64,000 bases of DNA from positions 10,723,460 to 10,787,459 of the forward strand of contig NC_087083.1 of NCBI RefSeq assembly GCF_026151205.1, in the 5' to 3' direction. The stretch is from Bolinopsis microptera. Lineage: Eukaryota > Ctenophora > Tentaculata > Lobata > Bolinopsidae. The translations under genes were made by a program, and so were the position numbers. Below the pieces are notes generated by a model. The model saw only the letters and a list, made by a program, of their open reading frames with translations. It did not search any database and had not been told where the DNA came from. Positions 12,699-26,300 of this stretch are shown here, one piece after another (position 1 is the first letter of the stretch; each line of letters opens with the position of its first letter).

Positions 12699-13297
12699 TT
12701 TATTGTAGCACGATACATTGTATACTAATAGTCACAGGAGGGCCAAAGTGCTGCTCACTGCGGCAAATGTTGTTTAACTGATTCAGAAGACTTTCTCTGG
12801 TGAAATTTTGCGGTAATGTAAAATAGTCGTTATTAAGTTGTTCTGACAGTTTTTATTATTGGTTGGACAGAGGTTTTTAATAAAAACATAGCAACAAAGA
12901 TTTTATTTTATACCCACAATCAATACAATATAGTATATAATATTGATAATATTCCATTTCAAAGAAGTGGTTCTATAAGCTGTGATGATGTTAAATTTCA
13001 GTGTAAGCCTGGGCCACGCAGCCAATGTGCAAGTGTTTGTTAATTGTACTTAATCGGGAAGCAAACCAAAAATCTAGTTAAGTAAAGCAATACCAGATTG
13101 GTGAAATTATTAGTCAAAAATAACAAATTTTGTTAAAATTTCAGGTTGTGTAGCATGGTATCAAAATTGCTTATATTATTAGTGCTTCTTTCTGCCAATC
13201 GAATATTTATATAGAGTCCTCCAGTCGATTTTTTGGAGTGTGGACGATGAAGAGTTATGCAAAAGCAAGGCAGGCTCAACTATTTTGGCAGGCTCAA

Positions 13298-13573
13298 TTA
13301 TTTTGAGTTCATGCCAGCCACACTACCAGGTTGCAGAGTTGGTTCGTCATAAAAAACATACATATTAGATAATATCAGAGGAGCACAATTTAGCAGACGC
13401 TTTTGGTCGAATGAGCATGGGCATAGAAACAGTTCAAACTGGAGCATTGAGTTATCATGAAAGTAAACATCACCATAGTTTTTGCCGTCGTCAAAGTGGT
13501 AAGTACAGCCATAATTGCAGCTCCTTAGAGTATGGTTCCAGAAATATTTATTTTTCAATCTTTTGATTCTCAC
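13298..13573 (-). CDS. hypothetical ORF, 91 residues
   Basis: An ATG-to-stop frame with regular-looking composition and five cysteines (RSCNYGCTYHFDDGKNYGDV, FLCPCSFDQKRLLNC). No family recognised. It lies within 1 kb upstream of the first visible STMC6-like exon on the other strand. It may be a mobile-element fragment. Confidence 0.25.
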   Translation of the reverse strand: MRIKRLKNKYFWNHTLRSCNYGCTYHFDDGKNYGDVYFHDNSMLQFELFLCPCSFDQKRLLNCAPLILSNMYVFYDEPTLQPGSVAGMNSK

Positions 13574-14348
13574 CGAAAAGTTATGATAGTGATGTCCATT
13601 TTGCCCATTTATTCGTCAACTTTAGATGGCATCGATGGGTATCTATGTATCTATAATTATGAGGGAATCTCTTTATTTCTTCTATAAATCAGAATAATTT
13701 AGTCTATCATAGTTCTGTATTACATAAATAAATTGATTGTTATTGCAATGACATTTAATTTATCAACTATTTGATTGATTGATATATTACTGAAGGTTGC
13801 AAAAGCTGTAGTCATTAAAACTTTAGAATATAATTTGCAGCAGTCCCATTTTAATATAATATACATTAGGAACATTTTTTATTGTTTTGCTTCGAGTTCT
13901 ATGCATTCTTGATACCTGATAAAGATTTCAGCTAAGCGATTTTTATAGAACACTAGAAGTGCAATAGGGAAAGTTTCAGACAAATCAAGCATAAATGATA
14001 TCATTGGCATGTCTGAAGTGGTTTGAAAATAGGCCATTTTTAGTCCCAAGCGTTTTGGTCCCTTATTCCTGCCACTCAGTATTGCCTACTGTAATGTAAA
14101 AATTTTTAAGATCATAGAGAAACTGACCCTGTCTCACTAAAATGGACCACTTTTCATTAAAGGAATGTTAATTAAAAGTTTTTGTTTCACTGAACATTTT
14201 TTGATTCATTGATTATTTATGTACTTCGGTCCTTCTGAGTTCTGTGCTATGTTAAATTCATTTTATGATATTAATAACCTTCCTCAGGATGGCTCACTAC
14301 TACAAGATGTAATCTGAAGATATAAAATGAGCTATCTGATCCTTGCAG

Positions 14349-17300
14349 CATCATGGATCACTATTGTTCTGTCATATGATGAGGAATATAAAGCCTGTGA
14401 ATCGACCATCAGGAACATTGAAGGAGATGTGGAAACTTACTAGTAAGTCATTTTTGTCAAACAGCTTGGTCTACTCTAGTTTGATGAATTATTTCATTAA
14501 TCATTCATCATTTATTAATCACTTTTCATTAATCGCTTTGAATGAAAAAACGGTCTCCATAATGTTGGTGGCATAAGAATATGTTTTTTCAGCTGTGAGG
14601 TTAACAAGGAATGTTGCGCCACACTAGAAGAACCAAATAAGTGTTGTTTACCAGACCTTGATAAGGGAATAATACCGTGAGTAATGTTTACTTTCTTATA
14701 GATATTGATGCTGGTGGGCGGGCAACTAAATATTATTTGTTTTCACACATGACAGAGTTTCTAGATTTTGATTGGTCAATGTTGGAAGCTGATCGGTTAA
14801 TCACTGTCACGTGTTAGAACAAATATGATTCGCCTCCTCAGAATTATTCAGATCTAAACCTCAATACAATGAATTTTCGTCTGTACCTCATAACCCTTCC
14901 TCACCAATTTTACCACACCAATCCTCCATGATCTGCCCACGTCTTTATGTTCATTATAAGATTATACACCCCTTGACATCTTTACACCCTCCTTTACACC
15001 TTTCCCCTTACTTTTAACACACCCTCTCACTTGTTTTCAGAGTCACTGAACCAGTTGAATGTACAGATAATTATTGTCCTGGTGGAATAAAAATTCCCAT
15101 TCTAAATGTTACTTTAAGGTACGGTTATATAGCTGAGTGGTTCGACCTTTAATTGAGCATCCCCTGTATTTGCGATATTTTGATTTGGGTACGGTTATTT
15201 AGTGGTTTGACCCTTCATTGAGCATCCCCTGTATTTGCAATATTTTGATTTGGGTTAATTGAAAGCAACTAACTTTAATTGGGGGATGAAACAAGATATA
15301 ATTGTATGCAAGATTGTAGAAATGTAATGGTACAATCTTTTGAGGAACTACAATTGAGTAACTCACTCTTTTGATTCAATACTTCAAATTTTCGATAAAC
15401 TTCTCAATTTTGTTGCAGTCTTGGTATTTAATATCTTAGTGATATGTTGGATATGTATGCAAGTAAAATGTATGCAATAAATGAATTGCTTATTGCAAGC
15501 TGTTTAGCAGAACTTCTTTAAAAACGGAGCATGTGCTACACACACAAACTGTAATGCTTTATTAGTATCTAGCGAGTTTTACATGTGCTACACACAAACT
15601 GTAATGCTTTATTAGCATCTAGCGAGTTTTACATGTGCTACATACAAACTGTAATGCTTTATTAGTTTCTAGCGTGTTTTACTTACGAAAGGTACTTTTA
15701 ACAGTATGGTTTACACATCACATTTCACAGGTGTAACAACTATCTGACCGAGTTTATCTTTACTGTTGCAAGATACCGAGTTTAAGATAAATCTTTACGG
15801 TGGATAATTTCAGATTCCCAAATTCAATCGGTTTTTTAGTTGATTACCCGTTTATAATAAACTGATCCATTTATGGATTTGTGGTTATGACAACAAATGC
15901 TTTATCAAGCCGTTGCTCGAGCCAGGGTTTTAAAGCTGCTACAATAAAGAGATAACCATCTAAATCATCTCACTCTCATCACGTGACCAATGGATCACGT
16001 GACTCATAACCCACTATCTCAGTACTTTATGATACGTCACGTGATGAAATCCACCCAATGAAAACCAGTGCCAGGAGATTTGAACAGTGACAGCTATGCA
16101 CTGGGAACAGTGCTTATTTGGTATAATAGTAGCGGAGAAGCTTTCAAGTTTTAGGATGTTCAAATTCTTGCTTTAGCAGCTTTTATCATAGGATCAGTGG
16201 GTGACTGGGTGTACAAATTGGCTAAAAGGTTGTTTTGAGAAAGCTCGTACTGGAGGAACGATCCAAGTTGACACTTTTACACGTTCAGTGAAATTCTAGA
16301 GTGTAAAGCTTTGAAAAAAGGGAATTTGAAATTCGAATTTTATTCTCCTTTGAGTTTCTCTGGAAATAAAATGGTATTTATCAGAGAGGAATACATTGTT
16401 TACTTCAAGAAAATCTCAATCCACTTGCTTATCCATACTCTAAAAGAAACAAATTATTATAGTCTGAAAACATGCTCGTACCTACCAAATATAATCTAGT
16501 AATTTCCAAGAACGAGCTAAATACTTGTACAGTAGGCTAAAGTTGCTGACTTTTCGACTACGTATTCCTATTTTCTCGCTGCTTCCCATGCAAGTTTATT
16601 GAGGATATATATGCAGTCTGGAGTCGAAGGTAGTAATTTCTCATATTTCTCATGAATTCAGTAGACTTATCAATTAATACTGATTATTTAATTAGTTAAT
16701 TGGTTTTTAATTGATAAGAGTGCCATGATGTATCCCTTTTTGATAATTCTACTTTATTGGCAGGACAGACTACTCAGTGCCACCATTTTATCAATACACT
16801 TCACAATATTCCTGTCACCATGGTGATTTTAGTTAAACAAACGACTTTGCTAATTAAATAATTAAGTCTTTATGTTTAACTTTGTACAACAAGTTGTAGG
16901 GGGCCTCACTGACGTTGTATAATTATAACCATCATAATAGAATAGTGAGCACGTAAACCATTCAGTCGAAATACTGTCAGTATTACTGACAGTATACTGA
17001 CAGTATACAGTTAGTAAAACCGTACAGTTTGGGGATATAGTACAGTAAATCTGGGTTTTGACTATTGAGTTTCTCGCCGCACAGTTATACTGGTTCCAAA
17101 TTAGGGTTTATGGTTTACAAGCACTCAAGTAATTAGGGAAGTAACGAGCCTGGAAGCTCACTTGAGATCATGGATTCATTAGCCGTATTTCAGTGGATCT
17201 GGTGAGATTAAACTTAAAATTTCTACATTTTTCCAAAATGATGGGGTAGAGAAAGAGAAGATAGAGGTATAGTAAATTGGGTTTTAATGTTAGTTAATAC

Positions 17301-20300
17301 TTTAATATGATATGACAATAGGAACTCCTGTAAAGAGAACAATAATTTATACTTCAATACAATATTATCAAAACCAGATTATTTATAATACTCACAGTAA
17401 ACCACATTTTCCGCACTTTATAAGCCCACGTGATTAATTAAGCCCACGTGATTAATTAAACTCACGTGATTAATTAAGCCCACGTGATTAATTAAACTCA
17501 AGAAACAGTACGGTCTGACTGTGAAGTAATATGTCAAGTAGTAATTAGTCCCTTGCCTGGACCAGTGAGAATTAGCAACCTGGACTAGTTTAATGTAAAC
17601 CTCATACTAACTGATTGGAGATAATTGAATTTATAGAGCCACGCTGTTAGACAGGTTTTAGTAATCTACCTGTGATTGGTAGCGGGTAATGAGATTACTG
17701 AGGCGGTATTACCTGTTATTACCGGTTATTACCTGTTATTACCTGTTATCTACAAATATAGCTACAAACAAAGCAGCTACTTTTTACTGATAACTGGTCA
17801 CACACGTTACAAGATAGTGACACGCACCGAGTTCTATAGTTACACTGAAACAAGAGATTCCCATCAACGAGAAGTTACTAATTTTACAAGAAATTACTAA
17901 TTTATAATTAGCCTGTTTCACGAATTAGCTGGAATGTGTGGCGGTCCTGATTGAGAAATTCCTTCAATAGTCTGTTTTTATCACCAATTATAGCTGTTTT
18001 AGAGTTTTAGTTAGGTACTATAGTTACAATAGCTGTTTTAGTTACACCACAACCTCATTGTATTTCCCGAGTAGTGGCGTAAATAACCAGAAAAAGTACT
18101 TGTTCAATTAATGTTTTATGCCGTAAATACGCATATCATATATATATTATATTATATATGATATATTATATATATTATATGCTTATTGACCTGGTTAGAT
18201 ATCACCTAAAATACGACCTCACCTGACAGGAGATACCTCTTTGATGTAGATGTTTGCTGGTGCCTCAAATACTGACAGATAGCCAGCAACAAATTTCATC
18301 CTTTCAACTTTTCATTATCAAACATCTGGTATCTAGAATTGTTATTTACATCCACATACCTAGTCTACTGCATACAGCTGCGAGACTTTGAGCTTAGAGA
18401 TAAAAATGAGGAGAGAGCATTATTTGGTTACTAATATTTTCTACTGTTACCGTTTTCCTTCTTTTTAAAAACCAAGTCAAAAGATTCAGATATTTCAACT
18501 TTTCCACGTCAAAAATCTTCGTTATTTAAAATACAAATACCAAGTCTGCTACTGAAAAGACGGTTATAATTTAGTAACTCTAAGCTTTCTCCAATTACGG
18601 TTTTCCTTGGAAATGTGTTTACCGAGTAATATATTGATATTTATCCCATGCGCTTGCCAGGGCCCAGATATCAAAACAAGCGGGCATCTCGCAGAGCCAC
18701 CCTGTTTAATTTGTTTCATTTTCAAGACGATTGTCATTAAGCACAGTGGTACTGTGGTACACAGTGGTACACAGTGGTACTGTGGTACAATGTGGTACTG
18801 TATTCGTCCTCGTTTCTTCACCAATAATACAACAGGTCAGTCTTTAACAAAAAACTGTTGTACTACTACTGTAGTGCTACTTCTATAATACTGATCAGTC
18901 TCTAAAAGAGACGGTCTAATACACAACACTGCAGATCTCGTCTAATTTGCAGTTTGACATATGTAATTGATCTCTGGTTGTCTTCAAGACTGTTCCATAC
19001 CGTCACCGTACAGCTCATAGATCAGTAGAACTGTCAAAAATACAAGGGTACTTTAAAATAGAGTATCTAGTATACAATACAGCAGATCTTCCGTAATTAC
19101 CGGTTAAACAAAACTAATTGATATCTTGTAAACTAATTAGCAAGTGATCTGTGGTTGTTTTCAAGACCGTTCTATTTTCAGCTGTACTCTTTTCTCAGCT
19201 TCTCTCCAATTACCATTCCTTAACATTCCTTACATAGGTAGCCTTAGTAACCAGTAACCATAGTAAACGATAGTAACTAGACATGATGGCCCTGAGTAAA
19301 TACTACCGATATTTGGTGGGGAGATCTAGTGTTGTATACTAGACCGTTATTAGGTTTAAACAATCTTCCTACCCACTCCTTTATAAATATAACGATCATT
19401 CAGTAGAACTATCATCGTCATGTAAAGAGATGGATAACATGTGCGCGTATAAAAGCGGTTATCAGCCATGTATTTCATCACGATTTTAACATTATGTTAA
19501 TAAGGTAATGGTGTAGTACTAGTATATGAGCTGTAATGATTACATAAGGTGCACCATAATGATTTTAACATCGTGATGATAATAAGATAACATATTGAGG
19601 GCAGGTGTTAGTAAGTCATGCATGTCAGAACCATTTTAGCACTTTTGTAGATACCACATTTCGTAGCACTTTATTTTAAACTCTAGTGTAATGGGAGAGA
19701 GCACCTTATTACTTTATTACTACTACTACTACTATGTGGTATTTTGTGCTACGTAGCACCTTATTGAACATTGTAGAAGAATTTAGCGAGATCCTGCGAG
19801 ATCACAACTTCTCGCGAGGATTACTCTTGGTATGGAGGTATGGAATGTACCCACTACCCAATCATTGTGTGATAATGTACACTACAACTATTGAAGTTTG
19901 AAATGTACCGTGTGAAACTCAGTTGATTGTACACGAACTACAGGCGAACTGTCCCCCATTTAGCGTGACGTGTGGACTGTGATTAAGTGTACGGTCTAAG
20001 TCCTTAAATTACCCCGAACCTCTATTTACTACAAGTGTCTTACTTTAAGTGCATTTCCTGGACAATGAGCCAAGCGTTCCTGTAAATGGGGGCCTGGTTA
20101 TACCAGCAAAATATCAAAAGATTAAAATGGAAATTCGCGCAACTTTTTATTTCTGAGAATACTGACAATTCTTTTCATCAGACATCTCAATATGCTCTAG
20201 AGGAAGATGCAAATAAATTAAGATTTAAGTCAGCAGAACTAGAATATAGTAATGCTGTTGCCGGAGAAAGTCAGCTTTATCCGGTATCATAGCTTGAAGT

Positions 20301-23300
20301 ATAACATCATCAACATGACATCATATCACGTGACATCATATCACGTGTTATTTCACATTGATCACGTGATAACTGACATGTTATTGTATGTATAATAATT
20401 GTACCTGTCATTTTCTTTGCACCCACATTGCTTGTCGGGACATAAACAAAGTGGTAACTGTTTCACGTCCAACACAGAAGTAATCCACATAATTATACAC
20501 ATAATTACACATAATTATATCTGATATAACAATACACCGCATAATTGTGTTCGCAGAATTGGGCGGTGACGTAATTCCAAAAAGCTGCCTCAAACTTCGC
20601 CCAAGGAGTTCTAAAATATTTGGTCCTTTTTGGGGTTTCTTCTCCCGTGTGTACACTAAAAAACTAAACAAAGCTTCATTACCGTCGTATATTATATCAT
20701 GGTCGTCAAGGGCTGAACAACTGGAACACAGACAGATTCCATCTGATATTTGTAGGTTTCGAACAAGGTAAGAAATCAATCGCGCCTAGCTGACTAGTTG
20801 CTTAGTTGGGAGGTAAAATTTAGAAACTTGCAGAACTTCTCGCCCCTAAATGTTGATCCGTCAGCTCTCCCTGGCTTGACCTGATATTCTAGTTGAAACA
20901 CACGCCTAACAGATTTAAAGAGAGCTTGACTGTGAAAAAATCTGTGTAATCCTCGCCCATCTGTTGAATCCCCTGAGTAAACACTTCCTGGTGTCACTAA
21001 AGTAGATCCTCTATATCTACTAATTAAGTCAGACAAGAACTGCAACTGTTGGGTATTATATTCCAGGGGTGTAGGTCGCCCCCTGCCCCCCCCCCTATAT
21101 ACCCAAATAAATTTTGTTTCTTTACCAGCGGCTGAATTAGATGATTTGTCGATCGGACTAGTTGAGAAGTCTGACGAAAACTCAGTGTTTTCCTATCCAA
21201 CTAATTATTTAATAGATTATTATTTTAATCAACAGTTTAGGAGAACTAAGTTAAGTAGCACTAAAATACATGCTGATCTTCACAAAGTCACAAGTTTACT
21301 GATACTCAGTTTATAACTGATTCTATCAAAGTCTCTGTTAACAGAATCTGTGAGCAGTAGCAATAGCACTTACTGTAAAGCTTCCTTCCCATTAACAACA
21401 TTAACAACATTAACAACATTAACAACATTAACAACATTAACAACATTAACAACATTAACAACATTAACAACATTAACAACATTAACAACATTAACAACAT
21501 TAACAACATTAACAACATTAACAACATTAACAACATTAACAACATTAACAACATTAACAACATTAACAACATTAACAACATTAACAACATAAACAACATT
21601 AACAACATTAACAACATTAACAACATTAACAACATTAACAACATTAACAACATTAACAACATTAACAACATTAACAACATTAACAACATTAACAACATTA
21701 ACAACATTAACAACATTAACAACATTAACAACATTAACAACATTAACAACATTAACAACATTAACAACATTAACAACATTAACAACATTAACAACATTAA
21801 CAACATTAACAACATTAACAACATTAACAACATTAACAACATTAACAACATTAACAACATTAACAACATTAACAACATTAACAACATTAACAACATTAAC
21901 AACATTAACAACATTAACAACATTAACAACATTAACAACATTAACAACATTAACAACATTAACAACATTAACAACATTAACAACATTAACAACATTAACA
22001 ACATTAACAACATTAACAACATTAACAACATTAACAACATTAACAACATTAACAACATTAACAACATTAACAACATTAACAACATTAACAACATTAACAA
22101 CATTAACAACATTAACAACATTAACAACATTAACAACATTAACAACATTAACAACATTAACAACATTAACAACATTAACAACATTAACAACATTAACAAC
22201 ATTAACAACATTAACATCGCCAGAGTTACGAAAGAGACATGTATGTCTCCCGATAGAGTTGCAATGAAATCCGTACGTAAAGGGAATTTTAGTCGTACCA
22301 CAAAACATACAGAGAGTGGGAGTAAGGACTTGAACCACTGGCTTGCCAGGGTCACCCCACTCATTCAGTCCCCACTTTCAACAGTCAGCATTACTCCGGC
22401 TCACAGCATTCAGTCCCCACTTTTAGCTTTTCAACAATCAGCATTACTCTGGCTCACAGCATTCAGTCCCCACTTTTAGCTTTTCAACAGTCAGCATTAC
22501 TGCGGCTCACAGCATTTAGTCCCCACTTTTAGCTTTTCAACAGTCAGCATTACTCCGGCTCACAGCATTCAGTCCCCACTTTTAGCCTTTCAACAGTCAG
22601 CATTACTCCGGCTCACAGCATTCAGTCCCCACTTTTAGCTTTTCAACAGTCAGCATTACTCCGGCTCACAGCATTCAGTCCCCACTTTTAGCTTTTCAAC
22701 AATCAGCATTACTCTGGCTCACAGCATTCAGTCCCCACTTTTAGCTTTTCAACAGTCAGCATTACTGCGGCTCACAGCATTTAGTCCCCACTTTTAGCTT
22801 TTCAACAGTCAGCATTACTCCGGCTCACAGCATTCAGTCCCCACTTTTAGCTTTTCAACAGTCAGCATTACTCCGGCTCACAGCATTCAGTCCCCACTTT
22901 TTACTTTTAGCCTTTCAACAGTCAGCATTACTCTGGCTCACAGCATTCAGTCCCCACTTTTAGCTTTTCAACAGTCAGCATTACTCCGGCTCACAGCATT
23001 CAGTCCCCACTTTTAGCTTTTCAACAGTCAGCATTACTCCGGCTCACAGCATTCAGTCCCCACTTTTTACTTTTAGCCTTTCAACAGTCAGCATTACTCT
23101 GGCTCACAGCATTCAGTCCCCACTTTTAGCTTTTCAACAGTCAGCATTACTCCGGCTCACAGCATTCAGTCCCCACTTTTAGCTTTTCAACAGTCAGCTT
23201 TACTCTGGCTCACAGCATTCAGTCCCCACTTTTAGCTTTTCAACAGTCAGCATTACTCCGGCTCACAGCATTCAGTCCCCACTTTTAGCTTTTCAACAGT

Positions 23301-26300
23301 CAGCATTACTCTGGCTCACAGCATTCAGTCCCCACTTTTAGCTTTTCAACAGTCAGCATTACTTCGGCTCACAGCATTCAGTCCCCACTTTTAGCTTTTC
23401 AACAGTCAGCATTACTCCGGCTCACAGCATTCAGTCCCCACTTTTAGCTTTTCAACAGTCAGCATTACTCTGGCTCACAGCATTCAGTCCCCACTTTTAG
23501 CTTTTCAACAGTCAGCATTACTCCGGCTCACAGTATTCAGTCCCCACTTTTAGCTTTTCAACAGTCAGCATTACTCCGGCTCACAGCATTCAGTCCCCAC
23601 TTTTAGCTTTTCAACAGTCAGCATTACTCCGGCTCACAGCATTCAGTCCCCACTTTTAGCTTTTCAACAGTCAGCATTACTCCGGCTCACAGCATTCAGT
23701 CCCCACTTTTAGCTTTTCAACAGTCAGCATTACTCCGGCTCACAGCATTCAGTCCCCACTTTTAGCTTTTCAACAGTCAGCATTACTCTGGCTCACAGCA
23801 TTCAGTCCCACTTTTATCTTTTCAACAGTCAGCATTACTCCGGCTCACAGCATTTAGTCCCCACTTTTAGCTTTTCAACAGTCAGCATTACTCCGGCTCA
23901 CAGCATTCAGTCCCCACTTTTAGCTTTTCAACAGTCAGCATTACTCCGGCTCACAGTATTCAGTCCCCACTTTTAGCTTTTCAACAGTCAGCATTACTCT
24001 GGCTCACAGCATTCAGTCCCCACTTTTAGCTTTTCAACAGTCAGCATTACTCCGGCTCACAGCATTCAGTCCCCACTTTTAGCTTTTCAACAGTCAGCAT
24101 TACTCCGGCTCACAGCATTCAGTCCCCACTTTTATCTTTTCAACAGTCAGCATTACTCTGGCTCACAGCATTCATTCCCCACTTTTAGCTTTTCAACAGT
24201 CAGCATTACTCCGGCTCACAGCATTCAGTCCCCACTTTTAGCTTTTCAACAGTCAGCATTACTCCGGCTCACAGTATTCAGTCCCCACTTTTAGCTTTTC
24301 AACAGTCAGCATTACTCCGGCTCACAGCATTCAGTCCCCACTTTTAGCTTTTCAACAGTCAGCATTACTCTGGCTCACAGCATTCAGTCCCACTTTTATC
24401 TTTTCAACAGTCAGCATTACTCCGGCTCACAGCATTTAGTCCCCACTTTTATCTTTTCAACAGTCAGCATTACTCCGGCTCACAGCATTCAGTCCCCACT
24501 TTTAGCTTTTCAACAGTCAGCATTACTCTGACTCACAGCATTCAGTCCCCACTTTTATCTTTTCAACAGTCAGCATTACTCCGGCTCACAGCATTCAGTC
24601 CCCACTTTTAGCTTTTCAACAGTCAGCATTACTCCGGCTCACAGTATTCAGTCCCCACTTTTAGCTTTTCAACAGTCAGCATTACTCCGGCTCACAGTAT
24701 TCAGTCCCCACTTTTAGCTTTTCAACAGTCAGCATTACTCCGGCTCACAGCATTCAGTCCCCACTTTTAGCTTTTCAACAGTCAGCATTACTCCGGCTCA
24801 CAGTATTCAGTCCCCACTTTTAGCTTTTCAACAGTCAGCATTACTCCGGCTCACAGCATTCAGTCCCCACTGTTAGCTTTTCAACAGTCAGCATTACTCC
24901 GGCTCACAGCATTCAGTCCCCACTTTTAGCTTTTCAACAGTCAGCATTACTCCGGCTCACAGCATTCAGTCCCCACTTTTAGCTTTTCAACAGTCAGCAT
25001 TACTCCGGCTCACAGCATTCAGTCCCCACTTTTAGCTTTTCAACAGTCAGCATTACTCCGGCTCACAGCATTCAGTCCCCACTTTTAGCTTTTCAACAGT
25101 CAGCATTACTCCGGCTCACAGTATTCAGTCCCCACTTTTAGCTTTTCAACAGTCAGCATTACTCCGGCTCACAGTATTCAGTCCCCACTTTTAGCTTTTC
25201 AACAGTCAGCATTACTCCGGCTCACAGCATTCAGTCCCCACTTTTAGCTTTTCAACAGTCAGCATTACTCCGGCTCACAGCATTCAGTCCCCACTTTTAG
25301 CTTTTCAACAGTCAGCATTACTCCGGCTCACAGTATTCAGTCCCCACTTTTAGCTTTTCAACAGTCAGCATTACTCCGGCTCACAGCATTCAGTCCCCAC
25401 TTTTAGCCTTTCAACAGTCAGCATTACTCCGGCTCACAGCATTCAGTCCCCACTTTTAGCTTTTCAACAGTCAGCATTACTCCGGCTCACAGCATTCAGT
25501 CCCCACTTTTAGCTTTTCAACAGTCAGCATTACTCCGGCTCACAGCATTCAGTCCCCACTTTTAGCTTTTCAACAGTCAGCATTACTCTGACTCACAGCA
25601 TTCAGTCCCCACTTTTAGCTTTTCAACAGTCAGCATTACTCTGGCTCACAGCATTCAGTCCCCACTTTTAGCTTTTCAACAGTCAGCATTACTCCGGCTC
25701 ACAGCATTCAGTCCCCACTTTTAGCCTTTCAACAGTCAGCATTACTCTGGCTCACAGCATTCAGTCCCCACTTTTAGCTTTTCAACAGTCAGCATTACTC
25801 TGGCTCATAGCATTCAGTCCCCACTTTTAGCTTTTCAACAGTCAGCATTACTCCGGCTCACAGTATTCAGTCCCCACTTTTAGCTTTTCAACAGTCAGCA
25901 TTACTCCGGCTCACAGCATTCAGTCCCCACTGTTAGCTTTTCAACAGTCAGCATTACTCTGGCTCACAGCATTCAGTCCCCACTTTTAGCTTTTCAACAG
26001 TCAGCATTACTCTGGCTCACAGCATTCAGTCCCACTTTTAGCTTTTCAACAGTCAGCATTACTCTGGCTCAGAGCATTCAGTCCCCACTTTTAGCTTTTC
26101 AACAGTCAGCATTACTCTGACTCACAGCATTCAGTCCCCACTTTTAGCTTTTCAACACTCAACAGTCAGCATTACTCCGGCTCACAGTATTCAGTCCCCA
26201 CTTTTAGCTTTTCAACAGTCAGCATTACTCCGGCTCACAGCATTCAGTCCCCACTGTTAGCTTTTCAACAGTCAGCATTACTCCGGCTCACAGCATTCAG

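Larger units (their letters stand above)
11031..14348. other. upstream region or first intron of the STMC6-like gene
   Basis: A strong donor context (TTCCCAG|GTAAGC at 12625) and another (ACAGCT|GTAAGT at 11508) could end non-coding first exons. A hydrophobic start-like frame at 13155 (MVSKLLILLVLLSANR) runs into a stop without a donor. The true signal-peptide exon was not identified. Confidence 0.4.

Noticed and set aside
13155-13214. Signal-peptide-like MVSKLLILLVLLSAN as first exon of the STMC6-like gene
   Set aside because: The frame reaches TAG with no usable GT donor in the required phase.
22315-22350. B-box-like GGTTCAAGTCC on minus, possible tRNA
   Set aside because: No convincing A box or full cloverleaf; only the T-loop-like motif and a short stem are visible.
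21306-22364. Frames of over 300 codons encoding Met-Leu-Leu or Asn-Val-Val polymers on minus
   Set aside because: The 9-bp repeat keeps several frames open at once; no conserved flanking domain or splice signals. Repeat artefact.
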